From Myxocyprinus asiaticus (lineage: Eukaryota; Chordata; Actinopteri; Cypriniformes; Catostomidae): 64,000 nucleotides of DNA. The notes under the pieces were generated by a model. The model made no database searches and was not told the DNA's origin. It was given only the letters and a program-made list of their open reading frames with translations. Location of the stretch: positions 17,140,492-17,204,491 of the forward strand of contig NC_059372.1 of NCBI RefSeq assembly GCF_019703515.2, in the 5' to 3' direction. This document shows, one piece after another, positions 1 to 12,013 of the stretch. The first letter of the stretch is position 1; each line of letters begins with the position of its first letter. The position numbers and the translations under genes were made by a program.

Positions 1-479
1 ATGTTTAGCTATTTATTTTATTTTTATTTATTCTTTATTTTAGAATTTGTTGACAATGTATAATAGTAATGTCAAATATTCTTTTATAAAAATATTTAAG
101 AATGCAGCCTTCTGAGTTCCTTTGCATAGTCATATCGGTTCAAAATCGGTGAAAAATCCACATAGAAAAGGTCTGTTTTCATTCCAACTCAAAAAGTAAC
201 TATATCGGTAATCTGTGAATTTCTCCTCTCTAAAATCGGTATCGTATCGGTCTGAAAAATCTAATATCAGTCAGGCTCTAGAAGAAACTGCTATCTACCA
301 TTTAAAATACAATCTTATTTTCTTAAAATACGCTCTTCCTGCCTCCTCCTCCATGTGACGCGTGACCTTACCAACAAGCTTATGTCATCCCTGTCATGAG
401 CGTGTGTCACAGAGATGTACGGACGTGAACGTTTGTAGTTAAAAAATATATAAGTATTGTTTTGTTTCTAAAAATAATC

Positions 480-730
480 AATCGTTTGGGTTCAGAATAA
501 CTTTATTTGTTGACTGGAGTCGTGTGGATTATTTTGATGCACCCTAAATATGCATTCTGGACCGTCACAAAAATGGAGGACATTCACTTGCATTGTTTAA
601 AGGGGGAAGCCTGAAATGAAATCCTAAAAATCTTAAATTTTGTTTTGATGAAAGAAACTCGGATACATCTTGGCCTGAGGGTGAGTAAATTATCAGCAAA
701 TTTTCATTTTTGGGTGAACTATTCCTTTAA
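480..730 (-). repeat. cyprinid short interspersed repeat (3' part), copy 1
   Basis: Ends with GGGTGAACTATTCCTTTAA, preceded by GAGGGTGAGTAAATTATCAG. This terminus recurs in the window at 10.78, 14.1, 35.5, 41.6 and 61.3 kb in both orientations. The inner part (ACTGGAGTCGTGTGGATTA) also looks like the common cyprinid family. Probably a non-autonomous DNA element; the distal end is not recognisable. Confidence 0.6.
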
Positions 731-1256
731 GACTAGGTTTCAGCCAGTAAGTGCATATAACAAAAGACGTGCATGCTTTCTTTAGCGCATCCATGTGTGA
801 TTAGAATTGAATGTTTTTTTGTTTTGTTTTTGTTTTATCAACATCTAACTGTAAAAAACAGAAAGGGTTTTAAGAGACATTATTCAATGACAAATAGATC
901 AGTGGATCTCGTCTTTGGACACACAGAACGAGTTAAACCAAACTTTTACTCTGAACATGCAGTGAAAGGACCCCTATACTAATAACTTCTTCAGTATACT
1001 ACACAATCACTGGTGAGTGAAATCTGAACATTTACTAGCCAGTGGCTAATCATAGATATTTTTAGCCGCATAGCATGAGATTTGGTTGCACATCTGAGTG
1101 ATTTACTTGCATTATAGAGGGTTGCCACCTAGAGTAAAAGGTCAGTCTTGGGATTTGAGAATTGATATCGAGATTGTTCAAACGAAGATATTTTTACCCA
1201 GCCCTTATTAAGAAGTAAAGTTGTTTAAATCGTCACTTTAGGTTTTACAGTGTTAT

Positions 1257-1270
1257 GTTGTCATGGCAAC
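1257..1270. promoter_or_regulatory. X-box-like (RFX) palindrome in repeat-like sequence
   Basis: GTTGTCATGGCAAC differs by one base from the palindrome GTTGCCATGGCAAC bound by RFX-family factors. It lies in sequence that looks repeat-derived. Motif match only; no functional evidence. Confidence 0.25.
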
Positions 1271-2650
1271 GAAGTTATAAATAGGATGTACATTTTCTCA
1301 GAAAAGTTGAGTAAGCGATTTTATCACACTAAAATCATGTTAGCATGCATATTGTTTATGTCTTGTGGCTGTTCTTTGAAGTATTGAGTAATGTTTACAT
1401 ATTGGCTCCATTGACTACCATTGAAAGTGCCTCACTATAACCCAGATTTTTGCTCTTTTAAAGAGAACAAGTCAAAATAAATGCTTGTGGTAGCAAACAT
1501 TATGCCATAAATGCTGTCGATTGAGTTTAACTTGTATTAAACCCGGAATATTCCTTAGAAAATTAAACTAGTTTATGTCAGTACGTTTATTTGCACAATT
1601 ATAATCAAGCTACAGCCTGATAGTCTGATTTCTACGAAGGTTTGATTTTAGCCAACCTGAAGCGTTTACATGACATTTAGTTCAGCTGAAATCGAACTTT
1701 TAAAATGAATAAACGTACTCACTGAGATAATTGTCCTGTCATTGTATCTCTAGCTGTATGCAGCAGCAGTGATCCCAAAGGGACCTACCCACTGCAGTAG
1801 GTTTTGTATTGTGATTCATGACAAGCACTGTGTATGACAGCCATCTTCTAAAACACTTAGATGGATTTGAATCCTGAATTGAATGTGCATTGACAAAATA
1901 TCTTTTGGAATGTTTCAGGACTTACTTTGTTGTACTGCACACCTTGTTATTAACTGGGTTGAAGTTAATTCCAATTGTGATTTGGCTTGTTTACATAATT
2001 AATTGAATTCAAGTGATTGGTTAAATTCTGAAGCATCACACCAATATTTTTTGAGATGCCTAACTATTGAGCCTTACAGACAACCAAATCCTGGCAAGAC
2101 ACAGTATTTATTCTTTGGATATCTGTATGAAGCCTGTCTGCCTTTAGTGAAACCTATTTTCTGTTTTGAAAGTTGTGAATTTGCAATTGCATTGCTGGCT
2201 CATGCTTAATTAGTTTGATAATAAGTAATGACCTAGTTATCAGCCATACTGGCTCTTGCTGCTTCATCTCTATTGTTGTCAAATACAGTGACTATTGTTT
2301 CCACACAGTAAATATGAAAGGGACGTTTACCATAAAATCTATAGGCAAACATTGCAAAGAAATAACTAAAACAGTACTTGCATTCGGGTGACATGTGCCA
2401 GTAGAAGTTCTGTCAGCTCCCTTTAACACATTTTGCGTGTTTAAATCCATTCGAAATTCCACAGATTTCCAGTGCTGAAGATGTGAAAACAATCAACTGA
2501 TGTCGTCTGGTGATGAGGCCTGCAATATTTCACCTGAATGATGATAAAACCTGGGGGAAAATCCCTAGTTTTTCCAATCTAGAATCCGAGAGCCGTATCT
2601 AGGGATCAGAATACCATAGAGACTTGGATGGCATATTTTTACTTGGGCCA

Positions 2651-2750
2651 GTAAGCAACCTTCAAGAAATCCCTAGCGACCGCATAGCAACATGCTAAAC
2701 CCCACTTAGAACATCTTAGCAACTGCATAGCAACACTCTGGCAACCACCC
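2651..2750. repeat. degenerate AGCAAC minisatellite
   Basis: Repeated AGCAAC / AGCGAC cores: AAGCAACC, CTAGCGACC, ATAGCAACAT, TTAGCAACTG, ATAGCAACAC, TGGCAACC, spaced about 12-30 nt apart. A reverse-complement version (GTTGCTAG, TGGTTGCTAAG, GACTGCTAGG) is at 21841-21902. Confidence 0.55.
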
Positions 2751-3212
2751 ACACCTAACATTGTGGCGGCAAGTTTTGCACGGGCAAGTAGAAAATGTAA
2801 AAATCTTGTTGCACTATATTTTCTGTCAAAAATTACCTAGAGCTTACTTGGAGTCTTCTATTTATCTTTGTATTTATTTCATTACATTTATTAAGTCAAT
2901 GTAATGTATTCATTTTATTTTTAAGTTGGGCGAAGAGTAGTCAGGAAAGCTGCTCAAGAAGAAGAAATAGTACTGCTGATAAGGTTGGCATTCTCGCTGA
3001 CAGATTTACTCTGACGGGATTATTTTTTGGGGGGTTTGGTAGTTAGTCCCATCCAATAATTCTTCAGTGACTTATCTGCCCACACAAGACAGCATCTTCT
3101 GTTTTCACTGGCAGGACAAAGTTATGTGACGTCTCCTTGCCATCCAAAGCAAAATCCACTGTGGTCTGTCTGGGTCTTCTCCCCAATTTGTCAGCCATTT
3201 TACTGCTTCAGT

Positions 3213-3226
3213 TAGGGCTGGGCGAT

Positions 3227-3260
<34 letters not shown>

Positions 3261-4576
3261 TATTTTTTAGGTTGTATAGATTTTTTTCGAATTTACATTT
3301 TGACATGATTTTGTTTATATCGAGGAATCGAGGCTTTGCATAAAAATATTAGCAAACGCTACAGTTCGAAACAGAGTCAATCCACCAAAGGCTGAATAAG
3401 GAAGATATTTTTTTTTATATAGCGCTTGGCTTGATGCTGCCCTCAATCTGATCAGCTGTACATGTGTGTGCACTCCAAATGAACATAACATAGGTCAACT
3501 ACATGGAGACTGATATAAAAGCTGGTACTATTTCCAGTGCAATTGTACAGTGGTATTGTAGTTCAACTTTGTCCATTATGCATGTATGCACCGGCTTAAT
3601 CAGACTGTTACTGGCCTTGAAGTTTTGTGCATGTTGATGAACTAAATAGTCTCCTTTATCTTTGAAAATACCCATAATAAAGTGTTAGTTATGTGATAGT
3701 TACAGGCCCTTAATATCAAATCATTAATGGAAAGCTCAAACATCCACCTCTCCTCCTTCTACCATGATGATTCAGATAGATCACTAATTATTGCTTTGTT
3801 AGTTGATGTGTTTCAAGTATACTGCATCTATATCCATTATGTGGGAAGCGATCATTTTGACAAACTTTGCAAGTTGAATTGTAATGATAAATCATTTTGC
3901 TGCACAGTGTGTACTGCTAGAGGGCGCCACATGCTCACACAGCGCTGACTGAAGTGGTAAAAGCAGATTATTAGATTTTAAAATGCAGCCTTTTGCAGTT
4001 TAGTAATATTGCGTTTTCAATCTTCAATTCAATTAATCGTGCAGCCTTAATAGACACCTTACTTTTTCTTCCTTTTTCTATGTCAGTTTTTTCACGTCTG
4101 TAACACAAGTTCATTTCCCAATCTAAGCTGGAAAAAAAACTTGTCTACACTGAAAATGTTCTGATGTCTGAACTCGATCTGCAGGAGTTTATGATTATAC
4201 ATGTAAATTGTTTGATATACAATGTGTTCTTTCTAGATAAACTTGATAATTTCTAGAAATTGATTTCTATATAGGCTTTTTTTAGATAAACATTAATACC
4301 TAGATTGGCTAAGAATTTTTTTCCAATGTTTCTTATTTTATACTATTATTTCTGAACATCTGGGTTATTTTAAATAAATTCGATTTTAATTTATTTTACA
4401 TTTACACTGTGTGGTGCATTTTTTTATTTTTCTTGCACACCTATGTTTCCTATAATGAAAAGTTACTTTTTAGTTGAGTACATTTAAAAATTGAAAAATC
4501 ATAAATCGTCCTTCAGTTTAAAAGGACGATTTATTTGTTTTCATTTATTTATTTTTTGCCATATCGCTCAGCCCTA
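3213..4576. mobile_element. non-autonomous hAT-like element, TAGGGCTG termini, copy A
   Basis: Starts TAGGGCTGGGCGATG and ends CATATCGCTCAGCCCTA, an inverted terminal repeat. It is flanked by a perfect 8-bp duplication GCTTCAGT at 3205-3212 and 4577-4584. An 8-bp target duplication with short TIRs is the hallmark of hAT transposons. The 1364-bp body is AT-rich with a long T run at 3227-3259 and no transposase-like reading frame, so it is non-autonomous. Confidence 0.85.
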
Positions 4577-4853
4577 GCTTCAGTACATGAAGTAGCTGTC
4601 TAATTGTTTAATCTAATTGAATCTGGGCCACAGACACAAGATGATGCAGGTTTATTACCTTTCTGAAACTTAAACTACTAAGTTACTGAGAATCAAATTC
4701 CTGACATTTGAACACAGTGCTTGCACCCAGGAAGATTTAAAGATGTTTGACTCACTGTAGTAATAGACTATGATGTTAGCCAAGATAAAATGGTTTAACA
4801 AGCCAGCAGAATCTGTTTTGCTGCCCACAGACAGAGTTATGTGTGCAACTCAT

Positions 4854-5298
4854 TGGGGGTGCCTGGGTAGCTCAGCGAGTATTGACGCTGACTACCACCC
4901 CTGGAGTCGCGAGTTTGAGTCCAGGGTGTGCTGAGTGACTCCAGCCAGGTCTCCTAAGCAACCAAATTGGCCCGGATGCTAGAGAGCGTAGAGTCACATG
5001 GGGTAACCTCCTCGTGGTCGCGATTAGTGGTTCTCGCTCTCAACGGGGCGCATGGCAAGTTGTGCGTGGATCGCGGAGAGTAGCATGAGCCTCAACATGC
5101 GGAGTCTCTGGTGTCATGCACAACGAGCCATGTGATAAGATTGACTGTCTCAGAAGAGGAGGCAACTGAGACTTGTCCTCTGCCAACCGGATTGAGGTGA
5201 GTAACAGCGCCACCACGAGGACCTACTTAGTAGTGGGAATTGGGCATTCCAAATTGGGAGAAAAGGGGATAAATAAATTTAAAAAAATTAAAAAAAGA
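4854..5298 (+). mobile_element. tRNA-derived SINE, copy 1
   Basis: The tRNA-like head has A box GGGTAGCTCAGCGAG and B box GAGTTTGAGTCC, followed by a roughly 330-nt body shared with the copy at 15000-15400 (for example GTGACTCCAGCCAGGTCTCC and GTCACATGGGGTAACCTCCT). The end is A-rich. An 11-bp target duplication GTGCAACTCAT flanks it at 4843-4853 and 5299-5309, as expected from LINE-driven insertion. Not a functional tRNA gene. Confidence 0.85.
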
Positions 5299-5309
5299 GT
5301 GCAACTCAT

Positions 5310-6217
5310 CTGCTTATGCAAGACACAACACAGGATGAGCAGGTATTAGTTGTGGTGAACAGTGGGATTTTGATTGCCTGTCATATATAAACCCAAAAAT
5401 CAATACACTCTGAACTGTCTCATGCTTTGCCAAAGGGCAGCATGATCTAATTGCTCTCTCGGAAGAAAACTAGATCAGCTAGATTATTTTTTGAGAGTGT
5501 GAACTCAATATTGCAATATGTATTGTGAGGTGGCTGGCGAGGCCCAACCTTAGTGAAAACAGAGTCTGATATTAGCCGATGTTGAACCTATGCAAAAGTT
5601 TTTTCTAAAGGATGTTGAGTTTGATGCATTATTTTTAAGTATTCAAACAATTGAGGAATCTGTATCTGCAAGTTGCTTATGAAGATCCACATGACTTGAT
5701 TATTCTATAAATAGAAGCGCTATTTGCATGGTGTATCTTCTTCCAGGCCTCCTGCAGCTTCCCTACATGGATAGTGGCAGCAGTCACTAATGAGGTGTCT
5801 TTGCTTGGCTCAATATTGCGACCTTACACCAGAACACCGGTTCATTTCAGTGATAACACCTTGACTAAAACACTTTGGGTTTAGCCACTTTTGAATCATT
5901 CAAATTAATCTTTAATTTAACCATGTGCAGTCATTAGAGGCTAACTTTAGCCCCACAATGCAGCCCATGTTCTGACTGAAACAGAGGATAGGTGTTCTAT
6001 ATTTAGCTGTCCACCCAAAGGACTGCATATGATCTTCAACTATGAAATTGAGCAAAGTTTAACATGACATCTGATGGCAGTAAGACAGATTAGACTCATG
6101 TTCTTGTTAGTGATGTGTAATCCAGATCAGTCCACAACAATGTGTAAAACGCTATCTGAAACTTGTTTAAATTTACATTTAATTCCAAATATTTACATTA
6201 TCTATTTATACATTACC

Positions 6218-6220
<3 letters not shown>
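5310..6220. other. non-coding intronic/upstream stretch
   Basis: AT-rich, no repeat structure or exon recognised. Confidence 0.5.

Positions 6221-6252
<32 letters not shown>
6221..6252. repeat. (TA)n microsatellite
   Basis: About 15 TA units directly abutting the left end of a Tc1-like element, which uses TA as its target. Confidence 0.9.
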
Positions 6253-6255
<3 letters not shown>

Positions 6256-7255
6256 TAGCGGCCAAAAGTTTGGAATAATGTACAGATTTTGCTATTTCGG
6301 AAGGAAATTGGTATTTTAATTCACCAAAGTGGCATTCAACTGATCACAAAGTATAGTCAGGACATTACTGATGTAAAAAAACAGCACCATCACTATTTGA
6401 AAAAAAAAGTCATTTTTGATCAAACCTAGACAGGCCCCATTTCCATCAGCCATCACTCCAACACCTTATCCTTGAGTAATCATGCTAAATTGCTAATTTA
6501 GTACTAGAAAATCACTTGCCATTATATCAAACACAGCTGAAAGCTGTTTTGTTAATTAAATGAAGCTTGATATTGTCTTTGTGTTTGTTTTTGAGTTGCC
6601 ACAGTGTGTAATAGACTGGCATGTCTTAAGGTCAATATTAGGTCAAAAATGGCAAAAAAGAAACAGCTTACTCTAGAAACTCTTCAGTCAATCATTTGTT
6701 TGAGGAATGAAGCTATACATTGCTTGAAATTGCCAAAAAACGGAAGATTTCATACAAAGGTGTACACTACAGTCTTCAAAGACAAAGGACAACTGCCTCT
6801 AACAAGGACAGAAAGAGATGTTGAAGGCCCAGATGTACAACTAAACAAGAGGATAAGTACATCAGAGCCTCTAGTTTGAGAAATAGACGCCTCGCATATC
6901 CTCAGCTGACAGCTTCATTGAATTCTACCCGCTCAACACCATTTTCATGTACAACAGTAAAGAGAAGACTCAGGGGTGCAGGTCTTATGGGAAGAATTGC
7001 AAAGAAAAAGCCACTTTTGAAACAGAAAATCAAAAAGAAAAGGTTAGAGTGGACAAAGAAACACAGACATTGGACAACAGATAATTGGAAAAGAGTGTTA
7101 TGGATCTTAACCCCATTGAGCTTTTGTGGGATCAGCTAGACTGTAAGGTGCGTGAGAAGTGCCCGACAAGAAATGTCACCTGAGTATCTGGACAAACTGA
7201 CAGCTAGAATGCCAAGGATCTGCAAAACTGTCATTGCTGCATGTGGAGGAGCTGT
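6253..7255 (+). mobile_element. Tc1-like element, internally deleted and right-truncated
   Basis: The left end CACTAGCGGCCAAAAGTTTG follows TA. A transposase remnant starts at ATG 6649 (MAKKKQLTLETLQ). The helix-turn-helix and linker part (RRLRGAGLMGRIAKKKPLL ... WTTDNWKRVLW) runs on to about 7100. It then jumps directly to LNPIELLWDQLDCKVR near 7108-7150, so most of the catalytic core, including the first two Asp motifs, is deleted. Several frame breaks are present. No matching right inverted repeat was found; the recognisable element fades near 7255. Confidence 0.75.
6649..7255 (+). pseudogene. Tc1-like transposase remnant
   Basis: Frames at 6649-6879 and 6876-7139 carry the DNA-binding and linker regions of a Tc1-family transposase, with a frameshift between them. 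The catalytic domain is collapsed by an internal deletion joining the region before the first Asp to the DLNPIE-type Glu motif. It cannot be active. Confidence 0.75.
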
Positions 7256-7591
7256 CATGACTGGAAATAGCTTCCCGAGAACGTTCCAAACATGGCCGAC
7301 AGTGGACTGACTTGCTAGAAAGACTTTGGTTGCACTCACGCTGCTGTGCGTATCCAGCACGAGCAGCAATCTCCATGCAGTTTAAACGGCCTGGATCGGC
7401 TGCTTGAATTGTCATGGACTGACTGTCATGATTTGTGAATCAGAGGAACTTTTGATCCTGATCCTGAAGTTTTGATTCTGGCTGATAGAATACACGCTTC
7501 AGAGGAAGATATTAGGTGAGCGCTCGATGGGAAGAAACTGTTGAGGAGAGAGAGGGAGAATGAAACATGCGAGCACATTAACTTTATGAGC

Positions 7592-9082
7592 TAGGGCTGC
7601 ATAATTTGTCAAAACTAATTGCGATTACGCTTATGGCTGCCATGATTATGTAATCGTGAAAACTGATGATTACAGCTTTCAATTTAAGTCTGCTCCTGTT
7701 GTGTCAAAGGTTTCTATTTACAATGTGTTTTTGCAGTGGTTGAGTAATCTAACCAATCACTAACATGTCAGTTGAGCAATGAAACGGCAATGGCCAATCA
7801 GAGCCACTTAAATTAGTTCTCCGTCCTATCAATAATGACAACTGATCCTAATGTGCAAGTTTTAAACTATCTGAATGCCCAGATGCTTGTTTTATGTTCC
7901 ACCTCTGTTCGCAGTGGCACACGAAAATTAATACTGAAGAAATATCACCTGACACTGGGAAAAAAAGCTGTAGAACAAGAGCGAAAAGCACTTTGGAATT
8001 ATTTTGAATTTACTGCATATTGCACAGTTCGCTTTGAACATAGATGTTAAATACACTGCAAATGAGCACCATGACAAAACTAAAACACTCCCGTTCTAAT
8101 CAAGGCATAGACGTGGTGTAAATAATAGATTTATTATGCTGATTAGACAGCTTTGTTTTTAATGAGAGCATTCACGAGAGTGCATGGAGCATCATTGAGC
8201 TTGCGTCCTAATGTAGGTCTCAAACAGTGTAAACCTGCAGTGAGTGACAGCAGTCATTCTAATTGGAGAGTTTGTCGATTTCTGTGTACCGTTTATTAAA
8301 AATGTAAAAACAGTTTTGTTTTGTCATGTTAATAAGTAGGCCAATGTGAATTTGATTTGTACAAAACAGCAATAAAGTAATTCAGCTTAACTGTTCTAAG
8401 TGTGTTTTGGAGGTGTAGCCAACATAAAGAATATGGCATGAATAGCATATTTCAGGAATCACCTTCATTTTTATCGCATCTGCTGTAATAAGACCTATTT
8501 GGCACGCAGCTGGTATTGGTAGATTTAACATTTTCACGAATCGCACAAACTGAGATCGCAAATGACTGTTTTTAATTTCCAAAGTGCAACCACTGTGGCC
8601 AAAAATGATCTAACGATGATCTTACATGAACAAGATCACCATTGAAGATCTAACGGGATGAATGGTCCCCTGTCTCATCACCAAAGGGCTTACTGAACGC
8701 CGTAAGTAACTTGGTCAGTTTAAATCGGCTGTTATTAAGATTGAATATTGAATATGTCATATTATTTACAGTACGTGGACTAATAATTTAAGCAGTAATT
8801 TAGCAATAAGTTAATTTATTCGATACCATAGATATCCATTTGAAATCATTTTTATTTGGCCTAACATTTAACGAACATTATTACAATATTTAATGCTTGA
8901 AAAGATGCTTAAAAGAAACTGGAGCGCAGCACATATGAAATCTGCTACTCCGAAGAACCGCACGGTTGCTTCCTTTGTGATGTCACGTTAATTTAATATT
9001 TTATTCAACATTAATAATCACAATTACAACATCAGGTGCAATAATCGACAGTTATGATTTTTGCTATAATCGTGTAGCCCTA
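7592..9082. mobile_element. non-autonomous hAT-like element, TAGGGCTG termini, copy B
   Basis: Left end TAGGGCTGCATAATTTG, right end AATCGTGTAGCCCTA, so the termini are inverted copies. A perfect 8-bp duplication TTATGAGC lies at 7584-7591 and 9083-9090. Length 1491 bp. No recognisable transposase; the short open frames inside resemble nothing I know. It is probably inserted into an older repeat whose right end is at 9368. Confidence 0.85.
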
Positions 9083-9083
9083 T

Positions 9084-9368
9084 TATGAGCTCAAATGCGT
9101 CTGCCGCAGCTCTGATATGCGGACTGTTTAAATAACACTCTGTTGCATACCGGTCTGTTACTGTAGTAACATGATGGCATGTGACAACAAAACCAACCAT
9201 GACTGGTCGTTTACATGTCTCAGTCGCTTCACATGCAAGCAGGCGATTTTTGGTGCCCCCAAGAAAAAAATCGGCCAAACTGGAAAATTTATCGGCTAAT
9301 GCCGATAATTAAAAAAGTCAGAATATCGGCCGATTTATCGGCCTCTGCGATATTTCGGTCGACCACTG
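9084..9368. mobile_element. right part of another hAT-like element (CAGTGGTCGACCG terminus)
   Basis: Ends TTTCGGTCGACCACTG, whose reverse complement starts CAGTGGTCGACCGAAATATCG. The preceding 100 nt is full of ATCGGCC / GGCCGAT motifs typical of a fish hAT-like family. The left terminus was not found; copy B may have inserted into this element. Confidence 0.5.
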
Positions 9369-12011
9369 TTTGTAGGTCCTCTATGTTGTGGAACTGAATC
9401 CAACATACAAATATGTCATATTAATTAACATACAAATATGTTGGGTACTAATAGGTCTGCATGATTTGGACAAAAAGTCATATTGGTATTATTTAAAAAA
9501 TATTGCGACTGCGATGTGATGCACAAACAACTAGTAAGGGATTCCTTTGGACCAAAATTTGATAATGTCTTGTCCATGTTCTACTGCCAATAAAAAGACT
9601 TTTAAGGGTTCAAACTTGAGTCCACTTAAAAAGATCCACACTCAGACCTTTTTAATTTCAGCCACAAATAAATATGTGCGGGGTGGTGTGTGTGTGTCAA
9701 CATGCACTGTTTCTGTTCAAATATTCAGCCTTTTTTCTCTTTCGGCTGAAACCGAAAATAGCTACATTTTTGTTACATTTGGTGCATCCCTATTACTCAT
9801 TCCTTATTTATGCAATACGTATGACTGATGTATGTCAACAATAACCTGTAATACAAATCCCTCGTCTCATTCTTCGTGTTTTGTTTTCTTTCATGGTATA
9901 CAAAAGTAATTTTTCTATTAAGATCATAGTTACTGTAGGTTTAAGTTAAGGGTTAAACTTAGGAAAATGCAATAATATTGTTCGTTGGTTCGTGTATTTT
10001 TCTCTATGGAAGTAAGTCAACTCATTCCTTTTTCTTTCTTTTTTTTTACGATTTTGCCACCTTGTACTAATTATAGACTTTTCTTGAGACCGGCAATGAG
10101 GGGCATTTAATTAACGCAAGACTATTGATTGACTTATTTTTTTAACTACTACTAACACTTCGGTACATGGTGCAAGATGCTGAAAAAAACAAAACCGTTA
10201 ACACCCCCAGACTTTAAAAACAAAAACCTAAAGCAACCACAAAAGAAAAACTGCAGACTTGCTCAACCAAAACACCTGCTCCTGAACTGGAGTAAGCTAC
10301 AGATCGAAGCTTGCAAAAGCGATGAAAGATTACAGGGCATTTTTTAGAGATCCATACGCTCAGTCTTGGATGGATGAAAAAATATCGTTGTTGTGCACTG
10401 GCTTTTCTTGGGTGTGAGTACGGTTGCAGTCTGGCCTGTCTCGTCTCCAGCACTGAGGACAGCAATGATCAAAAGCGAGAGAGACTGCCGTCTCCCCACT
10501 GAAGGTGTGCCTGGTGTCACAGAGCTGCAGAGCTGCCACTCCAGTCCCTCTCTGTCTTTCATCTGTGTCCTGCCTCTCTCAACGAGCGCTCCTCATCCCC
10601 CCGTGGCTGCCAGTGAGATGCAGCAGAATAAAGTGCATGCTTTATTGAATATGAAGCCCTTTTGATGCCATGGGCCTTTGGTGACTGATGAGTCCGTGAC
10701 TGTAAAGGAAATCTGGGTTAGTTATTTTGCTAGTCACTCCATTTCTATACTGCTCTCCATCTTAAATCCATCAGATAATTCACCCAAAATTTAATTCTGT
10801 CATGTTGTTCCAAAGCTGTATGACTATTTCTTCTGTGGAATATCCTTGCCACTCTTTTCTATATAATGAAAGTGAATGGAGTCTAGGGCTATCAAGCTCC
10901 AGAATGACATAAAAGTACTTTAAAATTATCACAAAAGTGGTTCAAATTATTTGTGTGCTATATTCCAAGTCTTCCGAAGTCATATGATGGCTTTGTGTGA
11001 GGACTTAAAAATGTAAATAATTTTTCACTTTAACCTTTCCCTTCATTAGTCAGTCGACCGCTGTGACTGGCTAATTGAGTCAGTCAGCTGAACTTGGGAA
11101 CCAAATCATTCAGATTTGTGAACAAATAATTTTTTTGTAAACTGGATCACTGATTTCTTGACTCAAACATTGACATTTCTTGTCAGATTTATCTGACTCA
11201 AAAGAATGATTATTTCATGATTCGGACATAACTTTTTTTCTCATGTGCCAAGGAGAGCTAGGGCGGATGTCATGATTTTCAGTGAATTATGACACAAAGT
11301 TTGGTCTGTTCCTCCTCAACCATTATGTAGTGTATTTTGACCCCTTGTATAATATTTGTATGGTCCTTTTTTTTTTATCATTTTGGAATTTAATAGTCCC
11401 AGTCCTCCTTTACGGTCATCATATGGAGAAAAAAAAGTGACCTGGAAGTGCTGAAGGTTCACAGGTACCGGGGTTCAAAACTGGTGTGGGTCATGTCCTG
11501 ATTCTGTTCCCTTCTGTCCTATAAATAAAGACTAAAAGGCCCAAAATTAAAATATAAAAAAATAAACTTGTGTTCCATGGAAGAAAGTCATTCATACTTC
11601 TCAGCTTAAAGGAAAACCGTAATGGTATTTCGAAGGGCAGCTTACACTAAGTGCCTGCTGTCATTCTTAAAGTCAAGGCCAGATGAATGTGTCTGAGCAG
11701 TATAGCGCTGGCTGTCGTAAAATGGAGTGTTGAGCCAGCTTTTCAATTAAATATAACCCCACATCAAACAAGCTTTCAACATGTATTAGAGGCTGTTTGT
11801 GCAGATAAAAGGGTGTGAGACATCACAGGCTGGATGTTGCAAAAGAATTCAGTCTGACAGATTCACAGAACCACAGAATGTATTTGATGTTATTCATTTT
11901 GCTGCATTGTCAGCCCTTTACCCTTCTATCTTCATTCTGTGGGTGATGTAGGATACTTCCTCCCCATGTCTGTGATTTATTTTTTATTTTATTCACTTGG
12001 CATTGATGGGA
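9369..12011. other. non-coding stretch with repeat pieces
   Basis: No exon recognised. A GC-richer block at 10390-10670 has long open frames on both strands but no family I recognise and no clear splice pair. Repeat pieces start near 10780. Confidence 0.45.
10778..11605. repeat. cyprinid interspersed repeat, copy 2 (probably expanded or interrupted)
   Basis: Starts AATTCACCCAAAATTTAATTC with CATGTTGTTCCAAAGCTGTA. Near 11570-11605 comes GTTCCATGGAAGAAAGTCAT, the usual opposite arm. The roughly 650 nt between them is unusual for this short family, so the two arms may be separate copies or an interrupted one. Confidence 0.4.
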
Positions 12012-12013
12012 TA

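Larger units (their letters stand above)
1..3204. other. non-coding, upstream/intron 1 of ctnnbip1; repeat remnants
   Basis: No coding exon seen. It holds scattered repeat-like pieces: several ATCGGT motifs at 130-280, a cyprinid interspersed repeat ending near 730, a repeat-like stretch around 1110-1560 that includes an X-box-like palindrome, and an AGCAAC-rich minisatellite near 2650-2750. The rest is AT-rich unique-looking sequence. Confidence 0.5.

Noticed and set aside
4860..4935. Possible tRNA gene
   Set aside because: The A and B boxes belong to SINE heads (here and at 15000, 36541 and 49230); the cloverleaf is not complete and a SINE body and target duplication follow.
10393..10665. 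Overlapping open frames of 72-90 codons on both strands
   Set aside because: No recognised domain, no convincing splice pair and no Kozak-supported start; they look like chance frames in a GC-richer block.
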